Of a DNA stretch of 64,000 bases, positions 12,949 through 23,534 are shown piece by piece. Under the pieces are notes generated by a model. The model was not told the DNA's origin. It did not search any database and saw nothing but the letters and a program-made list of their open reading frames with translations. This DNA is from Siniperca chuatsi (lineage: Eukaryota; Chordata; Actinopteri; Centrarchiformes; Sinipercidae). The stretch spans positions 17,072,388 to 17,136,387 of the forward strand of contig NC_058053.1 in the NCBI RefSeq assembly GCF_020085105.1. Direction: 5' to 3'. A program made the translations under genes and the position numbers. The number at the start of each line of letters is the position of its first letter. Within the stretch, counting starts at the first letter, position 1.

Positions 12949-12958
12949 TGATTGACAG
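12949..12958 (+). promoter_or_regulatory. PBX-MEIS/PREP composite motif
   Basis: TGATTGACAG is an exact match to the composite site bound by PBX with MEIS or PREP. It lies in a unique, GC-balanced island of about 250 bases (12860-13110) in the long bcl9 intron. A second exact copy is at 20371. Confidence 0.4.
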
Positions 12959-14039
12959 TTATTGCACAGACGGCTGCTGCTCCTGTTTGGAGGGGAGGGG
13001 TCTTCTAAAACATCGCATCTGAGCATCGCTCAGGTGGAACCTGGGGTCGCGGTGACCTGCAGTCACCTCAACTATCCATGCCAAAAGCTGCCAGCCAGGC
13101 TGAGGTCCTGTCCAGTAACAGATGACTGTTGTCGCTAGTTAACCTAGTTTAATGCTAAACAGCAGAGGTGTAGAGAGCAAACCACATTTTAAAATCTGGT
13201 TTTCACAGGCTACTAAATTAGACGCAAGCACTGGACAGTGATGGCGCTCAGGAATAATCCATTTTGGTCCGTCACCATCAGATTGAAATGTTAAAGTTGA
13301 GATTTTGGCCAATACACCCCCGGGATTTTATTTTATTTTATATTTTTATGTATTTATTGTCCATGTGGTTTTCCAACAGGAAGTACATGAGATTCCTGAT
13401 ATTCTCCTGTTTGTCATTTTACCACAAAACGTGGTGCATGTGACACAATTCAAAGAGCACGGTTTTAATTTGAAATCAGTTTTTTGAGCCAGTGATGAGC
13501 ATCCATCAACTGTGTCAAATCGTCATTATCAAGTGTTCTTTGACTACACTGTTAGTGTAAATGAGAGGAAGCTTCTGGTATGTTAAATCTTTCATGTTCT
13601 TTGGTTGAGCTCCTGATAAGTGATGCTGTGTATTTATCAGTGCAGAAAATCTTTGGTAATCTTTCACATAAGCTAAGCTTAACAGCGCTGAATGTTGTTT
13701 GCATTAACCACGCTATTTAATATAGACTTTTCTGTTTTCAAGGAGATCGCACCAAGATCTTTGGAATTTTGAAATGTGAACGTAGTAACAATTCGTTCAA
13801 AACTATATGATGGGCAATTCAATTCGGTCTGAAACTTTGGAGACAGATCTTTGGGCTATTAATGCATTCTTGCAGTGTCATCAAAAATGGGAAGAATGGG
13901 ATGATCTCCTGTTATTCCAAGTTAATGCTTTATTCCAAGATTGATAGTCTTGTCACACCATTTAAAAGCCTAAATTGGCAACTTTTTAAAATAATTTTTT
14001 TGGAATTCTTGCCTTAATTTGATAGGAACAGCTGAAGAG

Positions 14040-14173
14040 AGACAGGAAATGTGGGAGGGAGAGAGAGGGGATGGCATGCAGCAAAGGGCCACGGGCTGGA
14101 TTCAACCCGCGGTAAGGACTTAGCCTTGTACATGGGGTGCATGCTCTACAGGTGAGCTACCGTGGTGCCCCAT
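14040..14173 (-). repeat. tRNA-derived SINE
   Basis: On the minus strand the element begins GGGGCACCACGGTAGCTCAC, an A-box-like tRNA start. It continues with TAGAGCATGCACCCC and a B-box-like GGGTTGAATCC. A purine-rich tail region follows (GAGAGAGA on the plus strand at about 14040-14070). This is a familiar fish SINE; it will not be a functional tRNA because the cloverleaf is not maintained. Confidence 0.6.
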
Positions 14174-16676
14174 AAATTGCCAAATTTTATTGTCTTACAT
14201 ATTTGTAGTGGTCTGTTAACAAATGTAACTACAGATGGTGTATTGGTTAATATTGGATTTCATTTAGACATTTAACTGCCAGTGATAGTGACTTTGTAGC
14301 CATTTTGCCACCAGTTTGTTGACACCTCTGTAGTTCTTTTCGCTAAGAGAACTACAAAATGGTATGAAGCTGAACATTTTTCCCACTCAGCTGCTCGTAA
14401 TTAGTCTGACCAATATGATGTGAAATTACATATAGTAGTTTATTTCATAATATTAGTCCATCACTACGGGTGACACTCAGCAGGGACCTCCCAATAAAAT
14501 ATGATCTTGATCCCTAAGATACTAATGCTAATATGCTAACATCTATTGTGATTCCTTGAGTACTACAATTCTGTAATGTTGTGGTTTGATGGGAATTTCT
14601 GTGTTTTCTCGTTGATTTATTTTTTTTTTTTAGCAGATAATTAGAGGCGGTGTGTTGTCAGAGTTGTATCATAACAAAACTTACTGGGACTGTTGGGCTG
14701 GCAAATCAACAGGTTCCCTCCTTTCTGCTTCTACAGTGTTTAGTCCTGGATGGTGTTGAGATGGATGCGCCTGCATGTTGGTTGTTTTACTGCCATAGTT
14801 TATTTTATTTTCAAACTGTAGTCTTGTCTTAAAATCGTGACATCTAAAATAGTGCCACACCTTGGATTTGAACTACTCAGATATCCTCTTCATCCTCCAT
14901 GTTTTTTTTTGCTCACTGTCTAGTAATTTGAACTGTCTGCTTATGCTCATAAACAAAAAGATTTAATGTGTTTTTTGTGCCTCTCAATTATCAGTTTTTA
15001 CCCACCTTGAATGTAGTGAAAAACAATTATATGCCTCAAACATACAGTGCCAAAAGTCGGATACTAGAGTCATTATAGCAATACAAAAAATGTCACATAA
15101 AAGTAGTTATTAGTAACTGAAATGTTTTCCCCCCCTCCTTTTCAAGCCACCATTGAAATTTTTTAGAGCAGCTACTGGAGCTCTATATAACCATACAAGG
15201 AGTGTGGCAATAAAGAGAGCAGGTAACCATATTATCACCTCCTCTTTCCTGAAATGATAAGGTGTTAAGAGTAAGGGGAAGTTCATTGTGTCTCTAATAT
15301 CAGCAAAAGTTGGCATCAGGATTAATTGGCAGATTGCGTTTTAAACCACTTTACCGGGTTACATGGGCAATATACTGTATGCTTTCCACATATTACCACG
15401 TGGGTAATAGCAGGGTAGATATGTCTTGTTGCAGAGCATTCATACTTTCAGAGGAACCTAAAGGAGGCTCAGGCCCATGGGAACAGTAGATGCCATAAAC
15501 TTGTAGCGCAATTTTCAGTGCATCTCAGACATTATTAGGACAGCTAAGTACTGCCGCATGTGGGTATTTCTATGTGCAATGGTATGAGTATGTGCATGTA
15601 TATTACTCTGTGCCTGTATATTTAATTGAGAAGGTCTTAGCCAGTGTGCTTAAAATTCCATGGGAATGACACACGAGTGCAAACTGGGGTAATTCAGGGA
15701 CACAATCTGGCTCATATTCCCTCTTGAGTGCTAATTTTGTTGTATGATAGCGGAGAGGAGACGACACATGTATTATATGTACCGTATAGTATGTACTCTG
15801 TGTTTGTGTGTGTTCTGCTGTGAGTAAAATGTGTTTTTGCTTGTTTGTTGTCATGCCAGGTCAGTAGAGATGCCTGAACTGTGTCACATGGTCTGACAGG
15901 TTGAGATGTTATTTTGTTTCTGTTGCGTAGTGATTTGTAATGTACAAAAAGAATCTATTAAAAAATATTTTGATTTTTTTCACATCTTAAAATTTCATTC
16001 CTTTCCTGCCTAATGTTCTTAGTGCTATAAATTGAGGTTTGCACAGCGTGGGTTGTATTGACTGCTGCTTCAAATGTGGATATTTGATGTTTCTGTCCTT
16101 TTTTGTTGTGAGGTTCAGTATCAAGACATGTGGCATGTGTGTGTAATATATTGGCAAGTGGCTTGCAAGAAGAGCCTTTTGACCAGTAAGCGAGGAACGC
16201 AGGCGTCCTTTACACTTACCTCAGTGGTCTGCACGACCTCTGAAGGGCCTGGCTGTTGGGATTTCCCACAATGCTTTTAGCCACAGGGAGACGTCCTCCC
16301 AGCATGAGCAAGGGAGGAATGTGGCCCGAGTGTGGGAGCGACCGTCAGGATGGAGGGAGGGAGTCACGGACCAGAGAGCATGGTCAAGGGAAGGGAAGGG
16401 AGGAAAGAAGGGGTCTGCACAGAGGGCAGCAGAGTTTCTGTTTGGTTTTTCATTTTATCCACAATGAAAGAAACCTACTGTAGAGAAAAACAGAGTTTTA
16501 AATTAGATTTCAGTGGGCTCTATTAACACAGCACATTGGTCCTGCCTTAATTAGCAGTTTTATTTTGCTCAGTCACAAGGACGTGCCCTCCTACTAGAGA
16601 TCTTCATAAGTTTCAAATTTTGATCTTGTGGAAAACCTACCTTAACGCGATGTGCATAAATTAATGTAAAAAAACT

Positions 16677-16889
16677 GACACAATCCAAAAGGGATCCGGA
16701 AAGATTCAGACCCGGTCTGAATCTGAACTAGACCTGAGGATAATTAGGACCCACTGTCCAGCAACAGGAATTGACCAGTAGAAAGCAGAGGTCTTCACAG
16801 TTCCACTCAGATACTAATAAGCAAGACCGAGCTCTGGACCCAGGTTTGGTCTCGCTTATTAGTATCTGACCTCCCTTTTGGATTGTGTC
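16677..16889. mobile_element. Foldback element with two nested inverted repeats
   Basis: Outer arms of 18 perfectly complementary bases lie at 16677-16694 and 16872-16889 (GACACAATCCAAAAGGGA and its complement). Inner arms of 21 bases with one mismatch lie at 16808-16828 and 16848-16868. No ORF. It is probably a non-autonomous DNA transposon that can fold into a long hairpin. Confidence 0.6.
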
Positions 16890-18099
16890 CTTTTTTGTGT
16901 GTTTGTCCACACAGGTCAGCTTCATCCCTAGTCATGTTTTTTTATTTTGGCTTTCATTGCTCATATTTCCCCTGCTAGCAGAGGGGAGCGAGATTAAGAA
17001 CCTATTTGTTGTATCTATTTGGTGTATAGGAAAGACACACCCACTTAGCCAGAGATGCAGAGACAGAGGGCAGATTGGCAGAGATGGAAGTGCAGGGTGA
17101 AGTGTGCGAGACGGAGATCACAGCAGGCCGGACTGCTGAGTGCCAGTCCTGCTGCTGGAGCTGGCCGCCACACATGGCACCGTGCCCAGGCTACGCCAGC
17201 AGATGTGTCACTAGTGAGTCAGCTGTGTGCCTGTGTGTCTGAGACACAGACACCCACCCTCACACTCTGCGAAGAGAGCGACTTGTGTAATAACCCCCCT
17301 CCTCCTACGGGTATATCTGTATCACACTCCTTTCCCATCCTCCTGTTTTCATTGCCACTTCCATCATTGTGATGGACACGGCGAGGCTTCTGTCACCACG
17401 ATATGATATGACAAAATGTGACACTACACACATGTCGCCTCCCTGGGGATGGAGGGGCATCGTCTGCCGACCAGAGGAAAGGATAAACTGAGGATGGGGG
17501 AGTGAGAGTTATTGTAGAAATGCAGGATAGACAGACCAGTGGAGAGACAGCTGATATCGTGGGTAACAGAGCGAGTGAGGGGGAAAGACTAAAACACACT
17601 CAGGTGAGCAGAAGAAAGAGAAAACCTGGATGGAGATATGTAGCTATTGTACTTGGGGAGCAGTTAAAGGTCCTTAACCAATAATTGTGTGGCTTGGTTT
17701 CAGTAGAAACTGAAGCTCAGTCATACTTGTGTGAGTGCTGTTCATGTGCCCTTGTTCCTGTCACGGTAGATACATGTCAGATGTTATATCTGTGGCGTCC
17801 CAGCTCTATCTTTAGTGACACTCTGCATTCCTAACATTCTGTATGTACCAAGCATGAGTCATGAGTGCTATCTGCAGGGTGTGGCATGTTGGGATCGTGC
17901 TTACAGGAAGCTACCTCAACAGGTGAGTGTGCAGGTGTTTCTTCAGCGAGGGTACTGTGGGATGTCCAACAGATCTTTGCTTGAAGGGCAGCAGAAGTCT
18001 TGCTTTGTTGTACCTTTTTTAAAAGTAGAGTTAATGCTGTTTGTTCTATATGCAGTTAGGTACTCCTTCACTAGCAGCCAGGCAGGTATGTGTAGGAAC

Positions 18100-18370
18100 C
18101 TCAGTCTGTATATAAAGATGGACGATATGACAGCTCCCCAAAAGTGAAGCCAAAACATCTCTATCGCCCCCCTGGTGGCTGGCTGCATCATCATCATAAA
18201 CCCAGCACCCTCCATGTTAGCGGATGGGACATGAGCCAAACTAAAAACTCCAAAGTACACGTTAAAATACATTTTCCCATTTTAGGTAGTTCTCATATCT
18301 GGGATATTTTGGCTTTTTGTACAGTGGGATGAAGTGGAGATGCGTCGTCCATTTTTATATACAGTCTATG
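18100..18370. mobile_element. MITE carrying a CTCF-like motif
   Basis: Terminal inverted repeats of about 20-24 bases are visible: CTGTATATAAAGATGGACGA at the left (from 18106) and TCGTCCATTTTTATATACAG at the right (to 18364). GTAGGAAC flanks both sides (about 18092-18099 and 18371-18378), consistent with an 8-bp target duplication, which would suit a hAT- or P-like element. The interior contains CGCCCCCCTGGTGGCTGG, a strong reverse-strand CTCF-type motif. No coding capacity. Confidence 0.65.
18167..18184 (-). promoter_or_regulatory. CTCF-like motif inside a MITE
   Basis: The minus strand reads CCAGCCACCAGGGGGGCG, close to the CCACCAGGGGGCGC core bound by CTCF. It is embedded in the MITE at about 18100-18370. 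Confidence 0.4.
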
Positions 18371-19770
18371 GTAGGAACTAGCTGTAGTAAGGAAACTGGT
18401 TATATACAAGGAAATACTGAGCTTAATTTAAGACTGCAGAATAAATACCAGATTGATATCATCATCATATTAGCTTTTCAGTTCTATATTTTAGTAAAAA
18501 CAAACAGATAAAATTGTTAAAGCGTTTCAGTATTGGTTTAGGGTTAATAGTAATTTAGTTAAAGCTGGCCTCTGCAACTTAAGAATGAAGAAGTAGCACA
18601 TAATTTTTCATACAAATGACCAGTTTAATTTATAAACATTAAAATGCACCAGATTCAAGACACCCTGAGTTTGTTTATTTGTTTGTTACATTCTTTGTGT
18701 TGTTTATATGTGTTCGGGTACAACAGTCACTAATGTTTGCTAAATTCAACTCGGTGTTGTGTAACTGATAACTGATAGTAACTGAATCATTTTACTGACT
18801 TTATGACTCTGCTCTCTAAAAAAAGAAACATTTTAGTTGTTTTATCATAAGAATTACTACAGAGCTCTTGCACACCAGAAAGTTTTATATACAGGTGAGT
18901 CAGATCAAAAAGCCCTGTGTGACAGAACTAAAATCAATTTGTTGATCGCTTGACCCTCATCAGGTAAAATTTATAATTCATGTCACAAAGGTAAAACAGC
19001 AAGCAAACACACCGTAGTATCTCACTGGGAGACTTGAGTGTTGTTTTGTGCTGTTGGTCCCCTTACACATGCTCTCAAGACACTGATGACGGCATTGACT
19101 CAGGAGTATTTTTGGAATAGTATGAAATTTCAATGTGCCATTATCCCATAATTACCAGGTCTGTGGCTGCTTTTCAGCAAAACTTTCTCCTCACTTTATT
19201 TTATTTATTCCATTCTTTTGAAAGCAATTTTTTTTTAAATAGTTTGACTTAAAATGCTTTTTCAGAAAGGAATTTAAGGCATAGTTTGAGACTAGATCTA
19301 TTAGACTATCAGACCTATCAGATTGTAAAATCCTCTTTTCATTGGAATTTTGTTGCAAAGCTTTGACTTGAGATATCATATTGTGGTAGTTTGAATGAAT
19401 ATTGGGTACATGTAAGTTGTGGCCTTGTGTGATGAGATGGAAAGGCTTTTCTGTTCGAGAGAGCTGGCTGCTACTTCTTCAGACTGCACGGTTCCCCACT
19501 GATGTGCGTTTTTGTATATTCTTGCAGAAAACTGTGAGAAGAGATGGATATAATGTTTCTGATATTGCCCTAAACAAATAATGGACTAAGAAATTCTTGA
19601 GATGGAGGCCGAGCAGACGGAGAGCGTGTAGGGGAGCTAGAGAGCGAGCAAGAGAGAGAGCAATACTCCATTGTGACTGAACTGCAAAATGGGATTTGCA
19701 TAAATAAGGCTGAAACATCAGCAGGCCCTTTTACAGTCAACAGCAGGGCTGAGATGAGGGAAGACAGTTG

Positions 19771-19774
<4 letters not shown>

Positions 19775-19804
<30 letters not shown>
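19775..19804. repeat. (GT)n microsatellite
   Basis: A run of about 15 GT units in the long bcl9 intron. Confidence 0.9.
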
Positions 19805-19808
<4 letters not shown>

Positions 19809-20370
19809 ATTTCTGTGTGTTTTTCCCCCCTTTCTTCTTAAAATAATGTCTTTGTAGCATTGTTGCGTTAAAATTAAAGCCAGTGGACTAGGTTGGCAGC
19901 AAGGTCAAGCCCCCCTCCCCCCAGTTTGGGCGACGTAGCAGGGAAGGGTCTACTCTCTACGCTGCACTCAGCCAGCGTACGAATACTGTTACATAAGCAT
20001 GAAATGAAATGCTTCTTTTTAGTGCCACCCGCATTTGAAAACCCAAATCTAATTGAATTGAACTATTTTCTGCCCTCTTTTCATGTGGAACCTCATATTT
20101 ATAACAGAGGCAAAAAGCTCATTTTTAGAGCCTCATTATACCATTTTTCCATTAACTTGCATGCATGATAGACAGTTCAGTGTCTATACTGGAGATCGAG
20201 GAAGAGAAATCTCTGTGATTACCTCTACATTGCTTTGTTGTGTGTGCGTGTGGTTAGCTGCAGTGTGCACGCCTGATGTGTGTTTATGTGCGTCAGTGTA
20301 TTCCTTATGACAGTCATGTCAGCAAGCTCCCCAATTAGTGTCTTGTTAGCGTGCGATTGGAGGGAACAGG

Positions 20371-20380
20371 TGATTGACAG
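20371..20380 (+). promoter_or_regulatory. PBX-MEIS/PREP composite motif, second copy
   Basis: TGATTGACAG occurs again, in the unique island 20310-20400, which also contains CCAATTAG. Motif match only. Confidence 0.35.
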
Positions 20381-22579
20381 GTCCTGCTGTTTGTGTCTGT
20401 ATGCGTGCTCATACTCACATTACATGCATTTGTGTATGATTGGGGTTTAGGTTTAGATAACAACCCTTGAGGGCATACATGCTAGTTAGGGCTGAATGAG
20501 GTAGGAGGCTGTTTTTTTGATTATGGTGAAATGAGATCTCTCCGAGGCCTCTGTAGTAGATCATCTTGGCCAAGGCTCTTCTCTGTCCTCGCCCCACAGT
20601 GGAAGAATAATCTTTCCACTTGAGTCAGGACAGCAGAGTCACTGCCCATCCACTTCCAACCACAGCAGGCCGGAAACTCACTTTTTAAAACTACACCTAG
20701 ACACCTCATGCCAAAGCGGTCACGATGCTTCAAACGAAGTGGTTTTCGGATGGTCAAACAGCATCTGAAACCCCCTTCCCCCACACCTTTCTGATATAGG
20801 AATAGGGGGATTTACATCCGACAATTTTTGCAACTATCTGAAACTGAAAATCCACTTCACTCAGCGATTGGCCAGGTGTGCAGAGCTGAGAAAGTAAGCA
20901 GGATTGGAATTTCTCTCTCAACCTCACACAACTACTGTCATTTTGTGTATGTACAAACAAGTGAAATCCCATGAATGCCTTTGAGGAAAAATTGTCTAAA
21001 AGTGTGTGTACTTATCCCTGTATTTGAAAAATTATCGCGTTTTGCCCCTATCCATGACTGCCCCTCCTTTTTAATGTAGCCATTCGGAATAGCTGTTAAC
21101 ATTTTTGCCCTCAGATGTGGTCGGACAACATGTTGTATGAACTAGTTTGTTTGAAGCGCACCCTGACCTTTATGTACACTTAGCACCCACACTTAGTGAT
21201 GTCTCATTAGCAAAACCCCAACTCTAAAAACAACTACTGACCTGAAGGGGTGATATTAGTAGAAAATGTTGTACTCTGAATGCCTGTACTGCTGATAGTG
21301 TGAACTTATTTAGACACACAATTTTAACTGAATGTTTATACTAGGTCCATAGTTTGAACAAAAGCTCTTGTGTGAAATTTCTGTTGATTTCTGTGTGCTG
21401 CACAACACTGCTACAGAATTACTCATGTATAATTGTGTGTTACGGACCTTGTTTCCAAAATTAGGTATCAAAACATGTTGTCACAAAATAGTAACATGTC
21501 ATTTCACTTAGAATAGAGGTCTTTCAAGCACTTCTGTTTTTTGTAAATAAATATGGAGTCAAATCACTAGTTCAGCAATCAATAATCAGCCCACCGCTTC
21601 TCACAAAGTGTATTTTTTTATATTGAAAGGTTAGTCTAATCAATTTAGTTTGGATTCACAAGGCTATCTCTGTGCTTCCCCCTCTCTGTCCCTGTGGAGA
21701 AGCCAGCCTCTGCTCGTGTGCAGTAGTGATCTGTGGCCCTGATAGTTGTAAATCACTTCTCCTGTAGACCAGCGAGAGACGAGTGTTGCTGCTGTAGCTG
21801 GAGTCAGTGTATTTGTCTGGTTCCCAGTGATACCCCCACCCCCCAAACACTCCACCTCCTTCTCCCCAGGGGAACTCTGGAGCAAGTTACAATGTTGAGT
21901 GTTTTGGAAGAACTCCTAAATATTTTCAGGATGACAATGTAATCTGACTGACTGGGCTGCTCTCTCTTGAACAGGGTTCTCATGCAATTCTCGTGCTCAC
22001 TCACCAACACACACACAAACAGAAACACACAGTGGTTTGTTTGGACCACAATACTACCTCTCTCACTCCACCACCATACTACACTGTTTGCTATAGTTAC
22101 AATGTAGTGCTGATATTTATATAGTTAACGTGATAACCCACCTAAAATCTTTATAGTATCAAAGACTAACCTGACTGATAATGGATTTTTTAGGCAAATA
22201 CCAATATTGATATTTGAGAGGTTAAAAATCTGAAAATTACATGATAATGATATTGACCAATAGTCTTCTTTTTATATGAATGCATAGCATAAACAAATAT
22301 TTTTGATAAAGATCCCTTAAATACATTTTTTTTAAAGAAAAACTGCTATGTAATAAGCAACACAGTTGAAACATAAATACATAAATTAAACTTGTCAGTG
22401 CTCTTTGGTGGACAAACTATGTAATGGGAACTGTGTTGTCTAGATTAACCCAAATATATCTTTGGCATTTCTTTGCTGCAATTTTTTGTTTTTATAGGTC
22501 GACATATATACTGATCTTATCTGCAATAAGCTATTTTGACCAATTTATCGGTCTAGCTCGATGAAAGTTTCAATGATGG

Positions 22580-22736
22580 GTTGAAAGGTGGCTGTTGTAA
22601 GTTGGCAGTATATTACAAACACTCATACTGAGCACACAAATGAACAGTGTAGATGGAAATTGTACTGCAGGAGAGTTTTGAGAATTTTCTGTGAGCATTT
22701 TGATACTTAATATATACTGTGATTATATACATACAT

Positions 22737-22775
<39 letters not shown>

Positions 22776-22924
22776 CACTGTGGAAACGTGTCACTATAGG
22801 CTTTTTACACAGCAGACATTTTTACTTGTCATAGCAGGGAATCCTTTCTGCTGGCATGGATTAAAACCAATCAAAGCCACTGTGAAAAAGTAAATGACCA
22901 ACTTTTAACAGCCACCTTTCAAGC
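22580..22924. repeat. Long-range inverted repeat spanning microsatellites
   Basis: The left arm (22580-22605, starting GTTGAAAGGTGGCTGTT) is complementary to the right arm (22898-22924, ending AACAGCCACCTTTCAAGC). The interior contains (ATAC)n and (AC)n at 22727-22778 and a degraded copy of the CACAGCAGACATTTT MITE at about 22800-22892. It may be a composite or nested non-autonomous transposon. Confidence 0.5.
22727..22778. repeat. Compound (ATAC)n(AC)n microsatellite
   Basis: About seven ATAC units pass into about twelve AC units. Confidence 0.9.
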
Positions 22925-23051
22925 CTACACTAGTAGATTGATACTAGAAAGATTTTGTGTGGAGTGTCACTTTGTTTGCTCAGACTGTGGCCCTCTTTTC
23001 CAGTTTTGTTAACTGTCCTTTTTCCTCTCTCTTCTCTCTCTCAACAGTGTG

Positions 23052-23079
23052 CCCAAGGGCCGTTGAAAGCCCCCTTGGG
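23052..23079 (+). other. bcl9: Stem-loop at the start of the first coding exon of bcl9
   Basis: CCCAAGGG (23052-23059) pairs perfectly with CCCTTGGG (23072-23079) across a 12-base loop. It begins five bases after the AG of a strong acceptor (TCTCTCTCAACAG, ending 23047). If that acceptor is used, the hairpin is in the 5'UTR of the mRNA. Confidence 0.45.
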
Positions 23080-23144
23080 GGAGTTTTATAAATACACACC
23101 GAACAAGAAAAGACTCCTGGACTATTGTTATTGTTTTTACACAC

Positions 23145-23159
23145 TTTCTCTCTCTCTCA

Positions 23160-23206
<47 letters not shown>

Positions 23207-23229
23207 GCACACACACACACACACACACA
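23145..23229. repeat. (TC)n(CA)n microsatellite next to the bcl9 start codon
   Basis: A short TC run passes into a CA run interrupted by two CG steps. It ends with CACACAG/ACAAGG only 18 bases before the probable start codon, so it is either 5'UTR or the pyrimidine/CA tract of an acceptor. Confidence 0.85.
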
Positions 23230-23247
23230 GACAAGGACATAGAGAGA

Positions 23248-23534
23248 ATGTTGGAGGTCCAAGAGGAGAGGCCAGCGGCGGCAGGTACAGCAGCGACACA
23301 TTTCAACAAGAAGGAGCGAGGGAAAAAAGAGCGGGAGGAGGCCAAGGACGGTCGGGGAAACCTCTCGAACATCGGGAATCCTGTTCCTGGCTCCAGGAAC
23401 GTGCGCGCAAAAGCACCGCTCTCACACACAGGCAGTCCTCACCAGCTCATCACTCCACCCTGTTCTGTAGTCCTGGGAGCCCCATCAATGCACTCCAATA
23501 GGTTAAAGAACTCCCCGTCCACCAACACACAGAG
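23248..23534 (+). CDS. bcl9: bcl9 coding exon 1
   Basis: It runs from the ATG to the donor AGAG/GTGAGT and ends in phase 2. It encodes residues 1-95 plus two bases, including a Lys/Arg-rich stretch (KKERGKKEREE) and the human-like start MHSNRLK at residue 81. The exon itself begins upstream at 23048 or 23231, depending on which acceptor is used. Confidence 0.85.

Larger units (their letters stand above)
7588..23047 (+). other. bcl9: Long 5'UTR intron of bcl9
   Basis: About 15 kb without any supportable coding exon. It holds one candidate UTR exon (9561-9726), tRNA-derived SINE-like sequence near 9005-9140 and 14040-14173, a foldback element at 16677-16889, a MITE at about 18100-18370, an inverted repeat with microsatellites at 22580-22924, and unique islands near 10600-11150, 12860-13110 and 20310-20400 that could be enhancers. 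The short ORFs inside it lack homology and splice signals. Confidence 0.5.

Noticed and set aside
14040..14173. Functional tRNA gene on the minus strand
   Set aside because: A- and B-box-like sequences are present, but the spacing and stems do not make a cloverleaf and the sequence continues into a repeat body. It is a SINE.
23159..23229. Coding meaning of the His-Thr or Val-Cys runs from CA/GT repeats here and at 4.5, 19.8, 27.4 and 62.6 kb
   Set aside because: They are dinucleotide microsatellites; all frames give simple dipeptide repeats.
23125..23247. In-frame extension of bcl9 upstream of 23248
   Set aside because: It would translate the TC/CA microsatellite into a His-Thr run. The ATG at 23248 has a better context and what follows is protein-like.
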